Of a stretch of DNA of 64,000 nt, positions 44,856-52,993 are shown in pieces (the stretch's first letter is position 1; each line of letters starts with the position of its first letter). The notes beneath the pieces are model-generated. The model worked only from the letters and a program-made list of their open reading frames with translations, searched no databases and was not told the DNA's origin. This stretch comes from GWF2-33-9 sp964500435 (GTDB lineage: Bacteria > Bacteroidota > Ignavibacteria > Kapaibacteriales > UBA2268), in contig CAZCNL010000009.1 of assembly GCA_964500435.1 (NCBI GenBank), positions 58,182 through 122,181 of the forward strand, given 5' to 3'. The position numbers were made by a program, and so were the translations under genes.

Positions 44856-44869
44856 AGATTATATAATCT
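44856..44869. promoter_or_regulatory. 14-bp perfect palindrome upstream of the norZ -7 box
   Basis: AGATTATATAATCT is its own reverse complement and lies 17 bases upstream of the -7 box, across the place where a -33 element would be. The GAT/ATC halves recall FNR-type sites but are 6 rather than 4 bases apart. It may be the site of an NO- or redox-responsive regulator; AT-rich palindromes also arise by chance, so position is the main argument. Confidence 0.4.
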
Positions 44870-45015
44870 GATTATTTTTTTTAAAAATTTTTCTTCTCTA
44901 AAAAATTATTTAAATTCACTTTTGGTAATAAATATTTGCGAAAAGTTTTAAATGTAGAAAAAAATTGAGATTAGTTTTTGTAAAGATAATTTTTAGATAG
45001 CGAATAAAATAAAAA

Positions 45016-45043
45016 AAAGCCATCTCAAAATTGAAATGGCTTT
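45016..45043 (-). terminator. Rho-independent terminator of the ribosomal protein supercluster
   Basis: Stem AAAGCCATcTC / GAaATGGCTTT (one C/A mismatch) with an AAAATT loop, followed on the minus strand by a run of eight T. It lies 35 bases after the rplQ stop and is the only strong terminator seen between rpsL and this point. Confidence 0.88.
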
Positions 45044-45078
45044 ACAAAATAATAATTATGTGTTGTTATTAATTAGCT

Positions 45079-45786
45079 TTATGCTTTCTCTTCTTCTGTG
45101 TTATTATCAGCAGGTTTAATATTTACTTCTTCAACATCATCCGTTGGTTCGATGATTTCGCCTGCTGTTTCTACTTCTTCTTTTGCTTCAATTGTTTCAA
45201 CAACTGGTTCAGTTGTTTGAACTGGTGTTTCGTCTACTTCTGGTTCTTTAACTTCAGGAGCAGGGGTAGATGCTACTGGTTTTTCAACTTTTTCAACTGT
45301 TTTTGTTTCAGTTTTTTTAGCTTTTGGCTTTTGAGCTGCTTTTTTCTTCTTTTTGAAAGATGAAGCGCCATCTTGAACATCGTACCAATCAACAAGTTGA
45401 ATTATAGCAGTACGTGCGGAGTCGCCTTGACGAATACCAGTTTTAATAATTCGGCAATATCCACCGGGTCTGTCGATTACTTTTGGTGCAATAGTTTCAA
45501 AAAGTTCTTGAACTGCGCCTTTACCGAACAAGTCGGCTGCAGCCATTCTTCTTGAATGAACATCCATCCAAGCTTTATTATTATCTGTGTTTGCTTGTTG
45601 TTCTCTGATTAAAGCTCTTTTTGCACGTGTAATTAATTTTTCAACATAAGGGCGTAATTCTTTAGCTTTAGCTTCTGTTGTCGCAATTCTTTTATGAGTA
45701 ATTAAAGCAGTTGCCAAATTTCTCATCAAAGCTTTTTTATGACTATTAGTTCTTTTAAGTTTTCTACCTTTTACTAAATGTCGCAT
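45079..45786 (-). CDS. rplQ: Ribosomal protein L17 with long acidic C-terminal extension
   Basis: 235 aa. Residues 1-125 are a normal L17 ('RHLVKGRKLKRTNSHKKALM', 'HKRIATTEAKAKELRPYVE', 'GGYCRIIKTGIRQGD'), sitting near the peptide exit tunnel. Residues 126-235 are an extra tail, first lysine/alanine-rich and then strongly acidic (runs of E, V, T and P). Bacteroidota L17 proteins often carry extensions, but this one roughly doubles the protein. It is the last gene of the supercluster. Confidence 0.96.
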   Translation of the reverse strand: MRHLVKGRKLKRTNSHKKALMRNLATALITHKRIATTEAKAKELRPYVEKLITRAKRALIREQQANTDNNKAWMDVHSRRMAAADLFGKGAVQELFETIAPKVIDRPGGYCRIIKTGIRQGDSARTAIIQLVDWYDVQDGASSFKKKKKAAQKPKAKKTETKTVEKVEKPVASTPAPEVKEPEVDETPVQTTEPVVETIEAKEEVETAGEIIEPTDDVEEVNIKPADNNTEEEKA

Positions 45787-45821
45787 TTCTTTTTTTCCAA
45801 AAATGTTTTACTTATCAATAA

Positions 45822-46832
45822 TTAAAATTGTGGTTTGGGATTTTCTTTCAAATATTTTTCTACATCCATTCCAAATTCCAATCCCAATGAATGAATTACA
45901 TCGCCGAGTTCTGTCAAAGACTTTTTGCCAAAGTTTCTAAATTTCAATAAATCAGCATGTTCCATTCTGACCAATTCGAAAACGTGTTTGATGTTTGCAC
46001 CTTTTAAGCAATTATGGGCACGAACTGATAATTCAAGTTCTTCAACGGGAGTAAGCAATATTTGTTTTATTTTCTTATTTTCAGATTGAGTAGAATCTTC
46101 TATTGTTTTCTTAATTTCTTCTTCTTGTTGCTCAATTTGAAAATCAAAATCAATAAACAATTTAATATGGTCACGCAAAATCAATGCTGCTTGATGAATT
46201 GCATCGTCTGGTGTAACTGTTCCATCAGTACGAACATCAAGGATTAATTTTTCATAATCTGTTTTTTGACCAACTCTGAAAGGTTCAATGTTATAAATCA
46301 CATTTTTGATTGGAGTGAAAATTGAATCAATTGGCAGCATTCCAACGGGGAAATCGAATATTTGTTGCTCGTCTGCAGGGACATAACCTTTTCCACGTCC
46401 AATTCGTAATTCGACATCAAAATCTGCATCAGTTTCAAGTGTTGCTATTTGGTGGTCTAAATTCATTATTTCAATAAGTGATGAAGCTTCTTGAATATCT
46501 CTTGCTGTCCAAACTCCAGGACCTTTTAACCTAAAGGCTATGCGTTGTATCTTTTTATCTATTAGTTTAAATCGTACTTCTTTTAAATTTAATATAATTT
46601 CAGCTACGTCCTCTTTAACTCCTTGTATAGTTTCGAACTCATGGAGTACATTAGAAAACTTAACTCCCACAATTGCTGAGCCGACAATTGAGGAAAGAAG
46701 GACTCTGCGAAAAGCGTTGCCAATTGTTACTCCGTAACCTTGCTCTAAAGGTTGGAGTATAAATCTTCCGTGGTTTTCAGAAGATGTTTGTTCAACAATT
46801 ACCCTATCGGGCATTTGTATTTGATAATTCAT
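45822..46832 (-). CDS. rpoA: RNA polymerase subunit alpha
   Basis: 336 aa. N-terminal dimerisation domain with 'LEQGYGVTIGNAFRRVLLSS' and 'VTPDDAIHQAALILRDHI'; C-terminal domain with 'LTPVEELELSVRAHNCLKGA' and 'RNFGKKSLTELGDVIHSLGL', the DNA/activator-binding fold. It scaffolds assembly of beta and beta'. It follows rpsK by only 20 bases; rpsD, which normally lies between them, is missing. Confidence 0.98.
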   Translation of the reverse strand: MNYQIQMPDRVIVEQTSSENHGRFILQPLEQGYGVTIGNAFRRVLLSSIVGSAIVGVKFSNVLHEFETIQGVKEDVAEIILNLKEVRFKLIDKKIQRIAFRLKGPGVWTARDIQEASSLIEIMNLDHQIATLETDADFDVELRIGRGKGYVPADEQQIFDFPVGMLPIDSIFTPIKNVIYNIEPFRVGQKTDYEKLILDVRTDGTVTPDDAIHQAALILRDHIKLFIDFDFQIEQQEEEIKKTIEDSTQSENKKIKQILLTPVEELELSVRAHNCLKGANIKHVFELVRMEHADLLKFRNFGKKSLTELGDVIHSLGLEFGMDVEKYLKENPKPQF

Positions 46833-46852
46833 AATTCAAACACCTCGTTATA

Positions 46853-47233
46853 TTATACTCTCCGTCTTTTCGGAGGACGGCATCCGTTATGTGGAATAGG
46901 AGTTCTATCTAAAATTCCGTGAATTTCTAATCCTGCTTGTGCTAATGCACGGATTGCTGCTTCACGTCCCGAGCCTGGTCCTTTGATGAACACATCCACT
47001 TTTCTTAATCCCATATCATAAGCTTCTTTTGCAGCTTTTTCTGCTGATACTTGTGATGCATAAGGTGTATTTTTCTTTGAACCTTTGAATCCATTTTTAC
47101 CAGCTGATGACCAGCAAAGCACATTTCCATATAAATCTGTTATTGATACAAGAACATTATTAAATGTTGCTTTGATGAATGCTTTGCCGTGTATGTCAGA
47201 GACGGTCTTTTTCTTAATTTTTTTCTTTGCCAC
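46853..47233 (-). CDS. rpsK: Ribosomal protein S11
   Basis: 126 aa, GTG start. It has the S11 core 'ATFNNVLVSITDLYGNVLCW' and 'GPGSGREAAIRALAQAGLEI', ending 'PHNGCRPPKRRRV', the conserved C-terminus that contacts 16S rRNA at the platform. It starts 27 bases after the rpsM stop. Confidence 0.98.
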   Translation of the reverse strand: MAKKKIKKKTVSDIHGKAFIKATFNNVLVSITDLYGNVLCWSSAGKNGFKGSKKNTPYASQVSAEKAAKEAYDMGLRKVDVFIKGPGSGREAAIRALAQAGLEIHGILDRTPIPHNGCRPPKRRRV

Positions 47234-47260
47234 TCTTCAACCCACAAATTATAATTAATA

Positions 47261-47641
47261 CTATTTCTTAGCTGTTGCTTTTTTCTTTCCAGCAACTGTT
47301 TTTCTGCGACCTTTTCTCGTACGTGAGTTTGTTCTTGTTCGTTGTCCTCGGACTGGTAATCCTCTTCGATGACGTAGTCCACGATAGCATACAATGTCCA
47401 TCAAACGTTTGATATTCATTTGTATTTCACTTCGCAACTGTCCTTCGACTTTGTATTCATCAACTGCTGCACGAATTCGAGCTACTTCATCGTCTGTCCA
47501 TTCCGAAACTCTTTTTGTTTCGTCTACGTTTGCTTTTTTTAATATTTCATGTGCTGTAGTTTGTCCGATTCCAAATATATAGGTCAGACCAACAAACCCT
47601 CGTTTATTTTTCGGAAGGTCAATTCCTGCTATTCTAGCCAC
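47261..47641 (-). CDS. rpsM: Ribosomal protein S13
   Basis: 126 aa, GTG start with a good SD (GGAGGAT). It has 'MARIAGIDLPKNKRGFVGLT', 'IFGIGQTTAHEIL' and the C-terminal 'YRGLRHRRGLPVRGQRTRTN' arm that contacts the P-site tRNA and 50S bridge, then a lysine-rich tail. First gene of the alpha part of the cluster. Confidence 0.98.
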   Translation of the reverse strand: MARIAGIDLPKNKRGFVGLTYIFGIGQTTAHEILKKANVDETKRVSEWTDDEVARIRAAVDEYKVEGQLRSEIQMNIKRLMDIVCYRGLRHRRGLPVRGQRTRTNSRTRKGRRKTVAGKKKATAKK

Positions 47642-47656
47642 GTTTATCCTCCAATC

Positions 47657-47773
47657 TTATCCTTGTCGTTGCTTTAATCTTGGATTCTTCTTGTTAATTA
47701 TATAAACTCGTCCTTTTCTGCGTACGATTTTATCGTCTGCACTTCGTTTTTTTACTGATGCATGTACTTTCAT
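47657..47773 (-). CDS. rpmJ: Ribosomal protein L36, zinc-free form
   Basis: 38 aa, too short for most ORF filters. The protein begins MKVHASVKKRS and ends RLKQRQG, the normal L36 frame, with the standard spacing of basic residues. The four zinc-binding Cys/His positions are replaced (SADDK in place of CxxCK, and INKKNP where the second pair would be), so this is the C-minus paralogue type. It lies between infA and rpsM, the standard place. Confidence 0.95.
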   Translation of the reverse strand: MKVHASVKKRSADDKIVRRKGRVYIINKKNPRLKQRQG

Positions 47774-47785
47774 TTTATAGTACCT

Positions 47786-48004
47786 CTATTTGTATCGATA
47801 AATTATTCGCCCCTTTGATAAATCATATGGGGATATTTCAACTGTTACTTTATCACCTTGCAATATTTTAATAAAGTTCATTCGCATCTTGCCGGATATG
47901 TGTGCCAATATCTGATGTCCGTTCTCTAACTTTACCATAAACTGCGTATTTGGCAACACTTCTTCTATTATTCCATCTACTTTTATTAAATCTTGCTTAG
48001 CCAC
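47786..48004 (-). CDS. infA: Translation initiation factor IF-1
   Basis: 72 aa, GTG start, single S1/OB-fold domain: 'IKVDGIIEEVLPNTQFMVKL', 'GHQILAHISGKMRMNFI' and 'GDKVTVEISPYDLSKGRI'. It binds the 30S A site during initiation. It lies 22 bases after map. Confidence 0.98.
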   Translation of the reverse strand: MAKQDLIKVDGIIEEVLPNTQFMVKLENGHQILAHISGKMRMNFIKILQGDKVTVEISPYDLSKGRIIYRYK

Positions 48005-48026
48005 TATTTTTTATTTTAATTTTTAT

Positions 48027-48809
48027 TTAACTTCTTAATGTCATTATTATCGGTTTTCCGTCGTCAACAATCACTGTATGTTCCCAATGTGCGGCTGGTT
48101 TTCTATCTTTTGTTACAACCGTCCATCCATCTTTCTTTGTTTCTGTTTCTTTGTTGCCCATATGCACCATTGGTTCGATTGCTATTGCTAACCCTTTTTC
48201 AAGCTTTATGTTAGGATAGTTATTTCTATGTAAAAGCAATGGTACGAAATTTGGTACTGGTGGTTCGTCATGAAGTACTTTACCTATTCCATGTCCAACT
48301 AATTCTCTTGTCAAACTATATCCATTTGCTTCTACAAATGTTTGAATAGCTCTTGAAATATCATATACTTTATTTTTCGTTATTGCCGCTTCTATTCCTT
48401 TGAATAGTGCTTGCTCGGTTATTTCTACGAGTCTTCGTTTTTCTTCTGAAACAACACCAACTAAGCAAGTTATTGCACTATCTCCGAAATAGCCTTTATA
48501 CTCAGCCCCACAATCTATTGAAATTATTTGTCCTTCTTGTAATGGTTCATAATTTGGTATTCCATGAACAATAACTTCATCAACCGATGCGCAAATCGTC
48601 GCTGGAAATGGATTTTTATTTGATCCATAACCTTTAAATGCAGGTTTTGCATCTTTGGACAAAATAAAATCTTCTGCGATTTTATCAAGTTCCAATGTAC
48701 TAATTCCTGGTTTTACCGATTTACTGAGTAAACTTAATGTATCGGCTACTATCCTATTTGCTCTTTCAAAGAACTTAAATTCTTCACTATCAATTTTGAA
48801 ATAACCCAC
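48027..48809 (-). CDS. map: Methionine aminopeptidase type I
   Basis: 260 aa, GTG start. The pita-bread fold metal ligands are seen in 'ISIDCGAEYKGYFGDSAITC' (two Asp), 'ELVGHGIGKVLHDEPPVPNF' (His), 'AIAIEPMVHMG' (Glu) and 'WEHTVIV' (Glu). It removes the initiator Met after deformylation. It occupies the position after secY that in many bacteria is preceded by adk, which is absent here. Confidence 0.97.
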   Translation of the reverse strand: MGYFKIDSEEFKFFERANRIVADTLSLLSKSVKPGISTLELDKIAEDFILSKDAKPAFKGYGSNKNPFPATICASVDEVIVHGIPNYEPLQEGQIISIDCGAEYKGYFGDSAITCLVGVVSEEKRRLVEITEQALFKGIEAAITKNKVYDISRAIQTFVEANGYSLTRELVGHGIGKVLHDEPPVPNFVPLLLHRNNYPNIKLEKGLAIAIEPMVHMGNKETETKKDGWTVVTKDRKPAAHWEHTVIVDDGKPIIMTLRS

Positions 48810-48820
48810 TATTATTCCAA

Positions 48821-50170
48821 TTAAAAACCGCCTATGCCAGATCTTCCTTTGATTTTACCTGATTTCATAAAGCCATCATAGTGTCGCATCCTCAAATGTG
48901 ATTCTATCTGTTGTAGTGTATCTAATGCTACTCCGACGATGATTAATAAACTTGTTCCACCAAAGAACTGTGCAAAAGATGACGTAACACTAAATATGTG
49001 CATTATAAAAGTTGGTAATATTGCAATTATTGCAAGGAAAATTGAACCTGGCAAAGTAATTAAAGTTAATATTCTTTCAATGTATTCTGAAGTTGGTTTA
49101 CCTGGACGAATTCCAGGAACAAACCCACCTTGTTTTTTCATATTATCTGCAATATCTTGTGGATTGAATACAATTGCAGTATAAAAATATGTAAAGAAAA
49201 CTATCATTAATCCGTAAATAGTTGCATAGAAAAACGATCTATCACTAAATAATTTCGCAATGTAAATTAATGTCGGACTATCTGGGAAAAAGCTTAATAT
49301 CGTATTTGGAATAAATATCAACGATTGTGCAAAGATAATAGGCATAACACCAGCTGTATTTACACGTAACGGGATATATTGAGTTGTACCGCCATAAGTC
49401 TTATTTCCAATCTGACGTCTTGCATATTGAACTGGAATTCTTCTGGCACCCTGTGTAATTAAAATTACTGAAGCTACAATTGCTACTAAAAATACGAGTA
49501 CAATGATTTCAATTATCCAATGGCGAGAACCTGAAGAAACGAGTGTCCATTCTTGCCAAAGTGACGCCGGTAATCTCGCAATGATTCCAATGAAAATAAT
49601 AAGTGAAATACCATTTCCTATACCACGTTCAGTAATTTGTTCGCCTAACCACATCATAAAAATTACGCCTGCAGTTAAAAGAACAATGGCTGATAAATGG
49701 AATAAGAACCCAGAATCAGGAACTACGGGCAAGCCTCCTGGTGTTTGTTGCGAGGCAAGTTTTATAGAAAAGCCCCATGCATTCAACCCAGCAACCAATA
49801 CAGTACCAACTCTTGTCCATTGATTAATTTTACGGCGTCCTTCTTCACCTTCTTTTTGCATTTTTTGAATTTCAGGTATAACCATACCAGCAAGTTGAAG
49901 TATGATAGAAGTAGTGATATAAGGCATAATACCAAGAGCAAAAATTGCAGCATTAGAAAACGCACCACCAACGAACATATCGAACAAGCCGAAGAGCGTG
50001 TTGGAATCTTGTGTTTTCATTGACAATTCTAATGCAGCTACATCCACACCTGGTAATGTAATATGAGCGCCTATTCTAATTACTACTAAAATTCCTAATG
50101 TATATAGAATTTTATATCGAAGATCTTCGATTTTAAAAATGTTCTGGAATGTTTGAGTTATATTAGCCAT
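48821..50170 (-). CDS. secY: Protein translocase subunit SecY
   Basis: 449 aa with ten predicted membrane helices. SecY landmarks: 'GGAFSNAAIFALGIMPYITT' (helix 2), 'GEQITERGIGNGISLIIF' (helix 4), and cytoplasmic loop 'GGFVPGIRPGKPTSEYI' that contacts SecA and the ribosome. Its start overlaps the end of rplO by 8 bases. It forms the export channel used by all signal-peptide proteins in this window. Confidence 0.98.
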   Translation of the reverse strand: MANITQTFQNIFKIEDLRYKILYTLGILVVIRIGAHITLPGVDVAALELSMKTQDSNTLFGLFDMFVGGAFSNAAIFALGIMPYITTSIILQLAGMVIPEIQKMQKEGEEGRRKINQWTRVGTVLVAGLNAWGFSIKLASQQTPGGLPVVPDSGFLFHLSAIVLLTAGVIFMMWLGEQITERGIGNGISLIIFIGIIARLPASLWQEWTLVSSGSRHWIIEIIVLVFLVAIVASVILITQGARRIPVQYARRQIGNKTYGGTTQYIPLRVNTAGVMPIIFAQSLIFIPNTILSFFPDSPTLIYIAKLFSDRSFFYATIYGLMIVFFTYFYTAIVFNPQDIADNMKKQGGFVPGIRPGKPTSEYIERILTLITLPGSIFLAIIAILPTFIMHIFSVTSSFAQFFGGTSLLIIVGVALDTLQQIESHLRMRHYDGFMKSGKIKGRSGIGGF

Positions 50171-50624
50171 TGATTATTACCGTGCCTCCAATTGATTGAA
50201 TTTTGCTTTTTGCGGATTCAGTAAAAGCATCAGCAGTAATCTCTAATGCAGTTTTGATTTCTCCGTTGCCCAAAATTTTCAATGGTTGACGTCTATTTCT
50301 AATAACTTTTAAATTATATAGAATTTCTGCATTTACTTTATTATCCTTTAATGCTGAGCTATCAACTAACTCTTGCAAACGGCTAACATTAACCTCTTGA
50401 TATTCAATTCTATTGTGATTAGTAAAGCCAAATTTTGGAACTCTTCGTGACAACGGCATTTGACCACCTTCGAAGAAGGCAGGTATTTTTGCACCTCTGC
50501 GGGACATTTGTCCTTTATGGCCACGTGTTGATGTTCCGCCTTTGCCCGAACCTTGACCACGACCAATTCTCTTATTTTTCTTTGTTGCTCCACTCGGAAC
50601 TTGGATATTACCTATATGTTTCAT
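50163..50624 (-). CDS. rplO: Ribosomal protein L15
   Basis: 153 aa. Typical glycine-rich N-terminus 'KNKRIGRGQGSGKGGTSTRG', then 'FEGGQMPLSRRVPKFGF'. A late assembly protein of the 50S subunit. It overlaps secY by 8 bases, suggesting translational coupling. Confidence 0.98.
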   Translation of the reverse strand: MKHIGNIQVPSGATKKNKRIGRGQGSGKGGTSTRGHKGQMSRRGAKIPAFFEGGQMPLSRRVPKFGFTNHNRIEYQEVNVSRLQELVDSSALKDNKVNAEILYNLKVIRNRRQPLKILGNGEIKTALEITADAFTESAKSKIQSIGGTVIING

Positions 50625-50638
50625 TTTTCTATTCTCTA

Positions 50639-50824
50639 TTATTCAGGTAATTTTTCAACTGTTATTAAATGTTTTACTTTTTCTATCATTCCCCAAGTTT
50701 GAGGATTATCAGGCAGTATTGTATAATAATGTGGTCTGCCTAGACCAAGAGCTTTTATTGTTCTCTTTTGGTTTTCTAAAGTCTTGATAATACTACGTGT
50801 TTGCGTTATTTTTAATTTTCCCAT
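50639..50824 (-). CDS. rpmD: Ribosomal protein L30
   Basis: 61 aa. It has the bacterial L30 pattern 'LKITQTRSIIKTLENQKRTI' and 'ALGLGRPHYYTILPDNPQTW'. It lies 4 bases after rpsE and 14 before rplO. Confidence 0.97.
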   Translation of the reverse strand: MGKLKITQTRSIIKTLENQKRTIKALGLGRPHYYTILPDNPQTWGMIEKVKHLITVEKLPE

Positions 50825-50828
50825 TTTC

Positions 50829-51332
50829 CTACCCTTTGATTACTTTTTCAATTGGAATACCACGTCGTGCTGCTACTGATGCTGCATCTTCTATTGATTC
50901 TAATGCTTTTACTGTTGCTTTCAAGGCATTGTGTGGATTGGATGAACCTAAACTTTTAGTAAGCACGTTTTCTACTCCAGCCATTTCCAATACAGCACGT
51001 ATTGCTCCTGATGCAATTACACCTGTTCCTGGTGATGCTGGTCTTAATAATACTTTTGCTGCTCCATACTTTGCAAGTACTTCGTGTGGTATTGTTCCAT
51101 TTTGAATTATTACGCTTCGTATGTTTTTCTTCGCAGCTTCTGTTGCTTTTGTAACTGCGTTGACCACTTCACTTGCTTTACCTAAGCCATAGCCTACATG
51201 ACCGTTTTTATCACCAACCACAACTAAGGCGGAGAAATTGAAGCGACGTCCACCTTTAACAACTTTTGCTGTTCTTCCGACGTATACTAACTTGTCTAAT
51301 AATTCCATTTCTGTTGATTTTACTAATGCCAC
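50829..51332 (-). CDS. rpsE: Ribosomal protein S5
   Basis: 167 aa, GTG start with GGAG SD. It has 'KLVYVGRTAKVVKGGRRFNF', 'VGDKNGHVGYGLGKASEV' and 'LRPASPGTGVIASGAIRAVL', the S5 RNA-binding and decoding-fidelity elements. Confidence 0.98.
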   Translation of the reverse strand: MALVKSTEMELLDKLVYVGRTAKVVKGGRRFNFSALVVVGDKNGHVGYGLGKASEVVNAVTKATEAAKKNIRSVIIQNGTIPHEVLAKYGAAKVLLRPASPGTGVIASGAIRAVLEMAGVENVLTKSLGSSNPHNALKATVKALESIEDAASVAARRGIPIEKVIKG

Positions 51333-51347
51333 TTTTTTCTCCTTTTC

Positions 51348-51719
51348 TTAAAAAACTAGTCCATTTTCTCTTGCTGAATCTGCGAATGCTTTAACTCGTC
51401 CGTGGTATTTATAGCCATTTCTATCGAACACCACTTTGTCTATTTTGTGTTCTAATGCTCTTTTAGCTATAAGCTTGCCAACTAATTTCGATTTATCAAT
51501 CTTATGCATTTCAGCAGTTATTGAACTTTTTGCTTCTGCATCTATTGTTGATGCTGAAACTATTGTTACACCTTTTCTATCATCAACTAATTGTGCGAAG
51601 AAGTTGTTCAAGCTACGATAAATTGTAAGTCTTGGTCTTTCTGCTGTTCCTAAAACTCTTCTTCTAACAGAAAGTTTTCTTCTTAGATGCCTTGCTTTTT
51701 TTAATTCAAATCTATTCAT
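51348..51719 (-). CDS. rplR: Ribosomal protein L18
   Basis: 123 aa. It has 'RRKLSVRRRVLGTAERPRLT' followed by 'YRSLNNFFAQLVDD' and C-terminal 'FDRNGYKYHGRVKAFADSAR'. It binds 5S rRNA. Fifteen bases separate it from rpsE. Confidence 0.98.
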   Translation of the reverse strand: MNRFELKKARHLRRKLSVRRRVLGTAERPRLTIYRSLNNFFAQLVDDRKGVTIVSASTIDAEAKSSITAEMHKIDKSKLVGKLIAKRALEHKIDKVVFDRNGYKYHGRVKAFADSARENGLVF

Positions 51720-51740
51720 TGTTCTTCACTTATTTTTCAA

Positions 51741-52280
51741 TTATTTAGAAGCTTTTTTACCTTCTTTTCTGCGAACATATTCGCCTTCATATCGAATACC
51801 TTTACCTTTATAAGGCTCTGGTGGTCTCAATTTCCTGATTTTAGATGCTACTAAGCCGACTATTTCTTTATTTGCACCCTTAACTATTACTGTATTTGCG
51901 TTTGGTGTTTCGAATGTTATTCCGTCTGGTGGTAAAAAGTAGATAGGATGTGAATATCCTAATGAGAATAATAATCCTTTACCTTTTAACTCTACTTTAT
52001 ATCCAACACCTTCGATTTTCAATGTTTTTGAAAATCCTTCAAATACACCATAAATTGCATTATAAGTTAATGCTCGGCTTAATCCATGCAAAGCACGTAC
52101 TTTTTTCTCGTCACTTTGTCTGGAAAATGTTATTACATTATTTTCTATTGCAAAAGATATTGGTTCCGGTACTTCGAAACTTAATTCACCTAATGGACCT
52201 TTTGCTTTAATCAGATTCCCAACTGTTGTAACTTGTACTTTGCTCGGAATCGATATGGGCTTTTTACCTATTCTTGACAC
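51741..52280 (-). CDS. rplF: Ribosomal protein L6
   Basis: 179 aa, GTG start (MSRIGKKPI). Duplicated L6 fold with 'NAIYGVFEGFSKTLKIEGVG' and C-terminal 'RPPEPYKGKGIRYEGEYVRR'. It binds near the sarcin-ricin region of 23S rRNA, where the factors EF-Tu and EF-G encoded upstream act. Confidence 0.98.
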   Translation of the reverse strand: MSRIGKKPISIPSKVQVTTVGNLIKAKGPLGELSFEVPEPISFAIENNVITFSRQSDEKKVRALHGLSRALTYNAIYGVFEGFSKTLKIEGVGYKVELKGKGLLFSLGYSHPIYFLPPDGITFETPNANTVIVKGANKEIVGLVASKIRKLRPPEPYKGKGIRYEGEYVRRKEGKKASK

Positions 52281-52299
52281 TTTAATTTCTCCGATTGTT

Positions 52300-52695
52300 T
52301 TACCAAATTGTACAAATTACTTCGCCACCAACATTGTATTGTCTTGCTTGTTTATCAGTTATAATACCTTTGGATGTTGATATAATAGCTATTCCCAAGC
52401 CATTATGAACTTTAGGCAATAATTCTACTGGTGCATATACTCTACGACCTGGTTTCGAAACTCGTTTTACTTCTCTGATTACGTGCTTCTTGTTATAATA
52501 TCTCAATTTCATTTTTATACGACCTTGGATACCTTCGTCTATTATTTCGAGTTTTTCGATATAACCTTGGTCAAGTAATATTTCTGCAATATGTACCAAT
52601 AGTTTTGTCTTTGGTGCCTCGACTGTACTATGTCCTGCAGCGCCTGCATTACGAATTCTTGTTAAAAAATCTCCAATTTTATCTGTTACTGGCAT
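52300..52695 (-). CDS. rpsH: Ribosomal protein S8
   Basis: 131 aa from the ATG at 52695, preceded by an AAAGGA SD. An in-frame TTG at 52719 would add eight residues not found in S8 and is rejected. It has 'VTDKIGDFLTRIRNAGAAGH' and the C-terminal 'LGIAIISTSKGIITDKQARQ' then 'VGGEVICTIW', the conserved 16S-binding end. Confidence 0.97.
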   Translation of the reverse strand: MPVTDKIGDFLTRIRNAGAAGHSTVEAPKTKLLVHIAEILLDQGYIEKLEIIDEGIQGRIKMKLRYYNKKHVIREVKRVSKPGRRVYAPVELLPKVHNGLGIAIISTSKGIITDKQARQYNVGGEVICTIW

Positions 52696-52712
52696 TTCAT
52701 TTTTCCTTTCTT

Positions 52713-52982
52713 TTACCAACTTGCCTTATGAACACCGGGTAATTTTCCTTCAAGAGCCAATTGTCTCAATTGGTTCCTGCATAACCCAAATTTGCGATAT
52801 ACTCCACGTCCTCTCCCCGTTATTGAGCAACGCAACCGAACACGTGTCGGTGAACTATTTCTTGGGAGTTTTTGCAATCCTTCCCAATCACCTTTTGCTT
52901 TTAACTCTTCACGTTTTGCTTGGTATTTTTCAACCATTGCAATTCGTTTTAAATTTCTCTGTACTACACTTAATTTAGCCAT
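52713..52982 (-). CDS. rpsN: Ribosomal protein S14, zinc-free form
   Basis: 89 aa, the long form. It has 'KLPRNSSPTRVRLRCSITGR' and 'GVYRKFGLCRNQLRQLALEG', ending 'PGVHKASW'. Two cysteines remain, but the paired CxxC zinc ribbon of the short 61-aa S14 is absent, so it is the C-minus type. Confidence 0.97.
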   Translation of the reverse strand: MAKLSVVQRNLKRIAMVEKYQAKREELKAKGDWEGLQKLPRNSSPTRVRLRCSITGRGRGVYRKFGLCRNQLRQLALEGKLPGVHKASW

Positions 52983-52993
52983 TTATTTTTCAC

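Larger units (their letters stand above)
44770..45015. other. Intergenic region between norZ and the ribosomal supercluster
   Basis: About 300 bases without a gene separate the norZ start from the rplQ stop. The part next to norZ holds its candidate promoter and palindrome; the far end holds the ribosomal terminator. Between about 44880 and 45000 I see only AT-rich sequence with no ORF or RNA signal. Confidence 0.7.

Noticed and set aside
52696..52719. Longer start for rpsH
   Set aside because: It needs a TTG start, adds eight non-conserved residues, and lacks the AAAGGA SD that serves the ATG at 52695.
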